NCBI GenBank assembly: GCA_036508875.1
Contig: DATCGP010000055.1
Location: forward strand, 1 to 5,140
Reading direction: 5' to 3'
DNA length: 5,140 nucleotides
Origin: PALSA-660 sp036508875
Lineage (GTDB): Bacteria; Actinomycetota; Coriobacteriia; Anaerosomatales; PALSA-660
Shown here: piece after piece, positions 1 through 5,140 of the stretch
Numbering within the stretch: the stretch's first letter is position 1
Layout of the letters: each line of letters begins with the position of its first letter
Program-made: the position numbers and the translations under genes
The notes under the pieces: generated by a model
Seen by the model: only the letters and a program-made list of their open reading frames with translations
Told to the model about the DNA's origin: nothing
Databases searched by the model: none

Positions 1-1962
<1,962 letters not shown>

Positions 1963-2034
1963 GCGATGACCCTCCCTGCGGTGTCCCCTCACATCGTATG
2001 CTCAGTTCGTACCCGAACGAAGGGTGGGGTGCGG
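1963..2034. promoter_or_regulatory. Divergent promoter region between the P-type ATPase and the URO-D-like gene
   Basis: This 72-base gap must hold the start signals of both divergent genes unless transcription begins inside a neighbour. On the minus strand, TTCGTT (2021-2016), a 17-base spacer and TACGAT (1998-1993) form a moderate sigma-70-type promoter that would give a leader of about 24 bases for the ATPase. On the plus strand TATGCT (1997-2002) is a possible -10 for the downstream gene, without a convincing -35. The two -10 candidates overlap, so use of one could exclude the other. The ATPase ribosome site GGGAGGG is at 1976-1970. The gap is too short for an M-box magnesium riboswitch. 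Promoter positions are inferred from motifs only. Confidence 0.45.
2005..2021. repeat. Inverted repeat in the divergent intergenic region, possible operator
   Basis: GTTCG (2005-2009) and CGAAC (2014-2018) are perfect inverted arms separated by TACC. An overlapping second register pairs TTCGT (2006-2010) with ACGAA (2017-2021) across six bases. The element covers the candidate -35 of the minus-strand promoter and lies just downstream of the candidate plus-strand -10, where a bound repressor could affect both genes. The arm order is the reverse of the actinobacterial LexA box (CGAAC-N4-GTTCG), so it is not called as an SOS box. Arms of five bases can arise by chance in GC-rich DNA. Confidence 0.35.
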
Positions 2035-2910
2035 ATGACGGCGCAGGGAGCTGATACGACCGGGCGCGAGCGTTTCCGGCGCGCGCTCGCGGGCGACCGC
2101 GTCGCGCCCCCGGCCATCGGTCTCAGCTTCGCCGAGCCGCGCCTGCTGAACGGTGACGGCGCGACTCTCGATCCCGCCGGCAGCCTCGCGGCCACGTGCC
2201 GGCGGGAGCATCTCGACTTCGCCTTCGTGCCGGCGCACGAGCCCTGGGCCGAGCGGGCCGTCTCGCTGTTGGCAGGCTCCGGCGTGGCCGGCGCGTGGGT
2301 CGTCGACGGAGTGCTGTGGCCGACGCTGGGCGAGCGCGGACCAGCCCGGGGCTTGAGGGAGGTGGCTGGGTCGGCGAACGAGCTGGGTCCGGCGCTCGAC
2401 CGCGCCCTTGGAAGGGCGCTGGAGGAGGCCGGTCGCGGCTTGGATGCGGGCGCGGCCGCGCTCGTGGTCGCCGACGACATGGCGGGCGGTTCCGGTCCCC
2501 TGGTGGGCCCGGCGTTCCTCTCGCAGCACGTGTTCCCTCGGCTCGCCCGGGTCGCGGAGGCCGCTCGCAGGGCCGGGGTGCCCGCGATCCTGCACTGCGA
2601 CGGCGACGCGCGCCTGCTCATGGAAGCTGCGGCCGAGGCGGGTTTCGCCGCCATCCACGGGGACGCGGGGGGAGCCGGCGGGCTGGAGGACGGCTTTGCG
2701 GCGGCCCGCGCGGCGGGGCTCGGTTTCATCGGCGGTGTCCCCACGGCCGAGCTGTCGGGAGAGGCCGGGCCGCTGCCCGCGCGCTGGCGCGCTGGCGCGC
2801 TCGCGAACGACAGCGGGCTGCTCCTCGCGGACGACGGTGGCATCACCACCGCGGACGAGATGGCGGCCCTGCTCGCGATCCTGCGGGCATCCCGCGCGGG
2901 TGGCTGTTGA
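2035..2910 (+). CDS. Uroporphyrinogen decarboxylase-fold (URO-D-like) protein, probable methyltransferase relative
   Basis: A 291-residue soluble protein of the URO-D superfamily, which includes HemE and the corrinoid methyltransferases MtaA/MtbA. Support comes from the C-terminal half: DDMAGGSGPL (147-156), the following helix with FLSQHVFPRL (161-170), GVPAILHCDGD (181-191), AGFAAIHGD (202-210), GFIGGV (230-235) and a final LLLADDGGITT strand-loop (262-272). The substrate-binding arginine motif of true HemE (RQAGRY type) is absent near the N-terminus, where PPAIGLSFAEP (25-35) stands instead, so haem synthesis is unlikely. MtaA-type enzymes use His-x-Cys for zinc; here the site reads His187-Cys-Asp-Gly-Asp. 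The protein is short against the usual 330-360 residues, and it ends in Cys291. The chosen start is ATG 2035 with GGGTGGGG just upstream; in-frame GTG 2029 is also possible. The substrate is unknown and no corrinoid protein gene is in view. The gene ends 54 bases before murI. Confidence 0.82.
   Translation: MTAQGADTTGRERFRRALAGDRVAPPAIGLSFAEPRLLNGDGATLDPAGSLAATCRREHLDFAFVPAHEPWAERAVSLLAGSGVAGAWVVDGVLWPTLGERGPARGLREVAGSANELGPALDRALGRALEEAGRGLDAGAAALVVADDMAGGSGPLVGPAFLSQHVFPRLARVAEAARRAGVPAILHCDGDARLLMEAAAEAGFAAIHGDAGGAGGLEDGFAAARAAGLGFIGGVPTAELSGEAGPLPARWRAGALANDSGLLLADDGGITTADEMAALLAILRASRAGGC
2781..2804 (+). repeat. 8-base tandem repeat inside the URO-D-like gene
   Basis: Two exact GCGCTGGC units (2781-2788, 2789-2796) are followed by a third with one mismatch, GCGCTCGC (2797-2804). 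They encode part of PARWRAGALAND (residues 248-259). The unit is not a multiple of three, so gain or loss of one copy would shift the frame about 35 codons before the stop. Confidence 0.7.
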
Positions 2911-2935
2911 CGCTCCGCTGACGGCGCGGCGGCTG

Positions 2936-2949
2936 GGTCGGGCGCGACC
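2936..2949 (+). repeat. Hairpin / inverted repeat just upstream of the murI -10 element
   Basis: GGTCG (2936-2940) and CGACC (2945-2949) are perfect arms around GGCG. The element ends two bases before the TATACT hexamer, so on DNA it would occupy the promoter spacer and might act as an operator. As RNA from upstream readthrough it would form a small GC hairpin, but no T-tract follows, so it is not a standard intrinsic terminator. Role inferred from position only. Confidence 0.35.
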
Positions 2950-2951
2950 GC

Positions 2952-2957
2952 TATACT
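2952..2957 (+). promoter_or_regulatory. Putative -10 element of a leaderless murI promoter
   Basis: TATACT matches the TATAAT consensus at five of six positions and stands out in very GC-rich surroundings. Seven bases separate it from the murI ATG at 2965, so transcription would begin at or within a base or so of the start codon. Nothing like a Shine-Dalgarno sequence lies in the bases before the ATG (CTCCCGC), which agrees with a leaderless message. A recognisable -35 at the usual spacing (about 2929-2934) is not seen; many actinobacterial promoters lack one. Confidence 0.6.
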
Positions 2958-2964
2958 CTCCCGC

Positions 2965-3894
2965 ATGAACGACCTTCCCATCGGCGTGTTCGACTCCGGA
3001 CTCGGCGGCCTCACGGTTGCCGGGGAGATCATGCGTACCCTCCCGCACGAGTCGATCCTGTACGTCGGGGACACCGCACGCTGCCCGTACGGGCCGCGCG
3101 CTCAGCTCGAGGTGCGCGAGTTCGTGCTGCAGATCGGCGCGTGGCTCTCGCATCAGCACGTCAAGATGCTGGTCGTGGCCTGCAACACCGGGACGGCCGC
3201 CGGACTCGCGGCGGCGCAGCGCACGTTCGAGGTGCCGGTCATCGGTGTTGTCGAGCCGGGCGCCCGCGCGGCGGTCAAGTCCACGCTGAACCGCAAGGTG
3301 GGCGTGATCGCGACGGTGGGCACCGTGGAGTCCGGCGCGTACTCAAACGCGGTCCGCGCACTGGACGCTGGCGTGACCGTCTTCTCGGTCGCCACCCCGA
3401 AGTTCGTCGAGATCGTGGAGCAAGGGCTGCACATGGGTCCCGGCGGGCTCGAGGACATCTTCGCGGACTCGTCGGACGTGTTCGTACGGCCGACGTTCTA
3501 CGAGATCGCTCGCGACTACCTCGACCCGCTCAAGCGGACCGGGATCGACACGCTGGTGCTCGGCTGCACGCACTTCCCGCTGCTGGCGCCGGCGATCAAG
3601 CAGGTGATGGGCCGAAACGTGCGCATCATCTCGTCGGCGGAGGAGACCGCCCGCGATGTCGCCGGGACGATGAAGTCCCGCCGGACGCTCGCGCCGACCG
3701 CCAACGTGGCGCGGCACCGCTTCATGACCACCGGGGACCCGGAGGAGTTCGCGCGGCTCGGCTCGCGCGTGCTCGGCTCGCCGATCCCCGTCGCCCGGCA
3801 TCTCGACCTCTCGGAGCTCGAAGCGATGGACATCCCTCCGATGCGCGGCGAGGACGCCGACTCGGACTCGAAGGAAGGCACGATATGCAGCTGA
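2965..3894 (+). CDS. murI: Glutamate racemase
   Basis: Cytoplasmic, cofactor-independent enzyme that interconverts L- and D-glutamate, supplying D-Glu for the peptidoglycan stem peptide. The 309 residues carry the whole family signature: FDSGLGGLTV (9-18, with Asp10 and Ser11), YVGDTARCPYG (33-43), first catalytic cysteine Cys73 in VACNTGTA, VIGVVEPGA (92-100), GVIATVGTVESGAY (113-126) and second catalytic cysteine Cys201 in LGCTHFPLL with His203. The family more often has CNTASA; here it is CNTGTA, keeping the Cys-Asn-Thr core. About 20 residues after DLSELEAMDI (281-290) form an acidic, probably disordered tail that runs over the start of the next gene. Start ATG 2965 places the family motif at the usual distance from the N-terminus. 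It lacks a ribosome site and probably begins a leaderless operon with the next two genes, overlapping the second by 10 bases. Confidence 0.97.
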   Translation: MNDLPIGVFDSGLGGLTVAGEIMRTLPHESILYVGDTARCPYGPRAQLEVREFVLQIGAWLSHQHVKMLVVACNTGTAAGLAAAQRTFEVPVIGVVEPGARAAVKSTLNRKVGVIATVGTVESGAYSNAVRALDAGVTVFSVATPKFVEIVEQGLHMGPGGLEDIFADSSDVFVRPTFYEIARDYLDPLKRTGIDTLVLGCTHFPLLAPAIKQVMGRNVRIISSAEETARDVAGTMKSRRTLAPTANVARHRFMTTGDPEEFARLGSRVLGSPIPVARHLDLSELEAMDIPPMRGEDADSDSKEGTICS

Positions 3895-4667
3895 CGGTGC
3901 TCGGATCGGCGGCGTCCTACGCCGGCGCGGACCAGGCCTGCTCGGGCTACCTCGTCGAGCACGACGGCACGACGCTCATGCTCGACTGCGGCAACGGGAC
4001 GCTCGCGAACGCCGCGCACGTCACGGACGTCACATCGCTGGATGCGGTCCTCGTCAGCCACGCGCACACCGACCACTTCCTCGACCTGTTCGTGCTCCAG
4101 GCTGCGATGCGCTTCTCTCCGGAAGGGCCGCTGGGCAGCATCCCGATCTACCTGCCCGAGGGGCTGTGGGACAGGATGCTCGCGCTCCTGCCGGAGAAGG
4201 GCGCCGCTCAGCTGGCGCAGGCCTTCGAGCCCCACGTCCTGAAGGCGGGGGACGCGCTGGTCTTCGACGAGCTCACGGTCACGCCGCACCCGGTCGACCA
4301 CGATGGATGCACGTTCGCGTTCGTCGTCGATGCGACTGACGCCCGGCTCGCGTACACGTCAGACACCCGCTATGGCGATGCCGTCCGCGCGGCGGTCGCC
4401 GGTTGCGACGTGCTGCTGGCGGAGTGCACCCTTCCGCAGGAGTACGCGGGCCAGTGGCCGCACATGACCGCGGCGGAGGCCGGCACGTTGGCGAAGGGCT
4501 CCGGCGCCGAGATGCTCGTACTCACGCACCTGTGGCCGACCGCCGATCACGATCGCATGCTCCGCGAGGCGGGCGACGCATTCGGCGGAGAGACCGTGCT
4601 CGCCGAGGAGCTGCTGACGATCGACATGTCGCTCCCCGGTGGATCGAACGAGGGGGCACAGCGATGA
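3885..4667 (+). CDS. Metallo-beta-lactamase-fold hydrolase, Rv1339-like (probable cyclic-nucleotide phosphodiesterase)
   Basis: A 260-residue cytoplasmic MBL-fold protein of the RNase Z/phosphodiesterase-like branch. Visible metal-site elements are SHAHTDHFLD (58-67, His59, His61, Asp63, His64), His139 in PVDHD, Asp160 in AYTSD and His215 in LTHLWP; LLAECTL (177-183) and HMTAAEAG (193-200) are also typical of this branch. The start resembles its relatives (MQLTVLGSAASY). Its place between murI and rph matches M. tuberculosis Rv1339, which is reported to hydrolyse cAMP, so a role in lowering cyclic nucleotide levels is the best guess. A tRNA 3' processing role is less likely because the long exosite arm of RNase Z is not evident. 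ATG 3885 lies inside the murI end, with AGGAAGG six bases upstream, so its translation is probably coupled to murI. It overlaps rph by four bases (ATGA). Fold is certain; substrate is inferred. Confidence 0.9.
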   Translation: MQLTVLGSAASYAGADQACSGYLVEHDGTTLMLDCGNGTLANAAHVTDVTSLDAVLVSHAHTDHFLDLFVLQAAMRFSPEGPLGSIPIYLPEGLWDRMLALLPEKGAAQLAQAFEPHVLKAGDALVFDELTVTPHPVDHDGCTFAFVVDATDARLAYTSDTRYGDAVRAAVAGCDVLLAECTLPQEYAGQWPHMTAAEAGTLAKGSGAEMLVLTHLWPTADHDRMLREAGDAFGGETVLAEELLTIDMSLPGGSNEGAQR

Positions 4668-5140
4668 CCGTACGCACGAACCTCCGCGCTTTCGACCATC
4701 TGCGCGACGTCCGCATCACGCGGAAGTACCTGAAGCACGCGCACGGTTCCTGCCTCATCGAGGTCGGGGACACCGTGGTGCTGTGCGCTGCCAACGTGAG
4801 CGACGGGGTGGCGTCCTGGCTGCGGGGCAAGGGCCAGGGCTGGGTGACGGCCGAGTACGCGATGCTCCCGTCCTCCACGCACGAGCGCAAGCGCCGCGAG
4901 ATCGGCGCCGGCGGGCAGGGCGGGCGCACCCACGAGATCCAGCGGCTGATCGGGCGCAGCCTGCGCACCGTGACAGATCTCGGAGCACTGGGCGAGGCGA
5001 CCGTGGCCGTCGACTGCGACGTCATCCAGGCCGACGGCGGGACACGGACCGCCGCGATCACCGGCGCCTGGCTCGCTCTGCACGACGCTTTCGAGACGTG
5101 GCGCGACGCGGGCCGCATGAAGTCCTCGGCGCTGCTCGAC
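4664..5140 (+). CDS. rph: Ribonuclease PH, 3' end cut by window edge
   Basis: Phosphate-dependent 3'-to-5' exoribonuclease that trims the 3' ends of tRNA precursors, releasing nucleoside diphosphates; family members form ring-shaped hexamers. The 159 visible residues are about two thirds of the usual 240-260. Family motifs seen: GDTVVLCAANV (35-45), GQGWVTAEYAMLPSST (58-73), GGRTHEIQRLIGRSLR (86-101, containing the arginine equivalent to phosphate-binding Arg86), VDCDVIQADGGTRTAAITGA (116-135, with the phosphate-binding GTR at 126-128). The N-terminal family motif, usually R-x-DGR-x-x-DQLR, reads RTNLRAFDHLR (4-14), so the Asp-Gly pair is replaced by Asn-Leu. Start ATG 4664 overlaps the preceding stop as ATGA and has GAGGGGG seven bases upstream, which indicates coupled translation. 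In many actinobacteria the next gene is an inosine triphosphatase (rdgB-like); that lies outside the window. Confidence 0.96.
   Translation, partial: MTVRTNLRAFDHLRDVRITRKYLKHAHGSCLIEVGDTVVLCAANVSDGVASWLRGKGQGWVTAEYAMLPSSTHERKRREIGAGGQGGRTHEIQRLIGRSLRTVTDLGALGEATVAVDCDVIQADGGTRTAAITGAWLALHDAFETWRDAGRMKSSALLD

Noticed and set aside
2005..2018. LexA/SOS box
   Set aside because: The arms are GTTCG-N4-CGAAC, the reverse order of the actinobacterial CGAAC-N4-GTTCG consensus.
1963..2034. M-box magnesium riboswitch ahead of the ATPase gene
   Set aside because: The gap is only 72 bases and the candidate leader about 24 bases, far shorter than the M-box aptamer, and no matching structure is seen.
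2883..2900. Intrinsic terminator at the end of the URO-D-like gene
   Set aside because: GCGGG-CAT-CCCGC (2883-2895) and the overlapping CCCGCGCGGG (2891-2900) can pair, but they lie inside the coding sequence and no T-tract follows.
2035..2910. True uroporphyrinogen decarboxylase (hemE)
   Set aside because: The N-terminal arginine motif needed to bind the porphyrinogen carboxylates is missing, and the protein is too short.
2907..2912. TTGACG as a -35 element for murI
   Set aside because: It lies 39 bases before the TATACT hexamer, much too far for a 16-18 base spacer, and no -10 is found at the correct distance from it.
2002..3159. Long minus-strand open frames antisense to the URO-D-like gene and the start of murI
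   Set aside because: The translations are low-complexity Arg/Ser/Pro/Ala-rich and show no family motifs, while the plus strand carries recognisable URO-D and MurI sequences. They are GC-rich shadow frames.

Overview
This high-GC window holds five protein-coding genes: a partial gene on the minus strand at the left edge, then four plus-strand genes, the last cut by the right edge. Gene order and style point to an actinobacterial (Actinomycetota) chromosome. murI, a metallo-beta-lactamase-fold gene and rph lie consecutively, as in Mycobacterium tuberculosis (murI-Rv1339-rphA), and murI appears to have a leaderless promoter of a kind common in that phylum. The uroporphyrinogen-decarboxylase-like protein is of a type often found in anaerobes, so an anaerobic actinobacterial lineage such as Coriobacteriia is possible, but the window does not settle this.

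Layout. Positions 1-1962 (minus) encode the first 654 residues of a P-type ATPase of the MgtA/MgtB magnesium-transporter subfamily; the C-terminal membrane segments lie beyond the left edge. A 72-base divergent intergenic region (1963-2034) has candidate back-to-back promoters and an inverted repeat. Positions 2035-2910 (plus) encode a short URO-D-fold protein that lacks the arginine motif of true HemE and is more likely a methyltransferase relative of unknown substrate. A 54-base gap (2911-2964) carries a hairpin and a good -10 hexamer only 7 bases before the murI start codon. Glutamate racemase (2965-3894), a 260-residue MBL-fold hydrolase (3885-4667) and RNase PH (4664-5140, partial) follow with 10-base and 4-base overlaps, which indicates one translationally coupled operon.

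Functionally, murI supplies D-glutamate for peptidoglycan, the MBL protein is probably a cyclic-nucleotide phosphodiesterase or related metal-dependent phosphoesterase, and rph trims tRNA 3' ends. The transporter and the URO-D-like gene have no obvious link to them. I see no mobile element, CRISPR array, RNA gene or clear intrinsic terminator, and no strong candidate for a wholly new system. The best leads are the Glu-to-Gln change in the ATPase transport site, the atypical URO-D-like protein, the leaderless murI promoter and the divergent control region.
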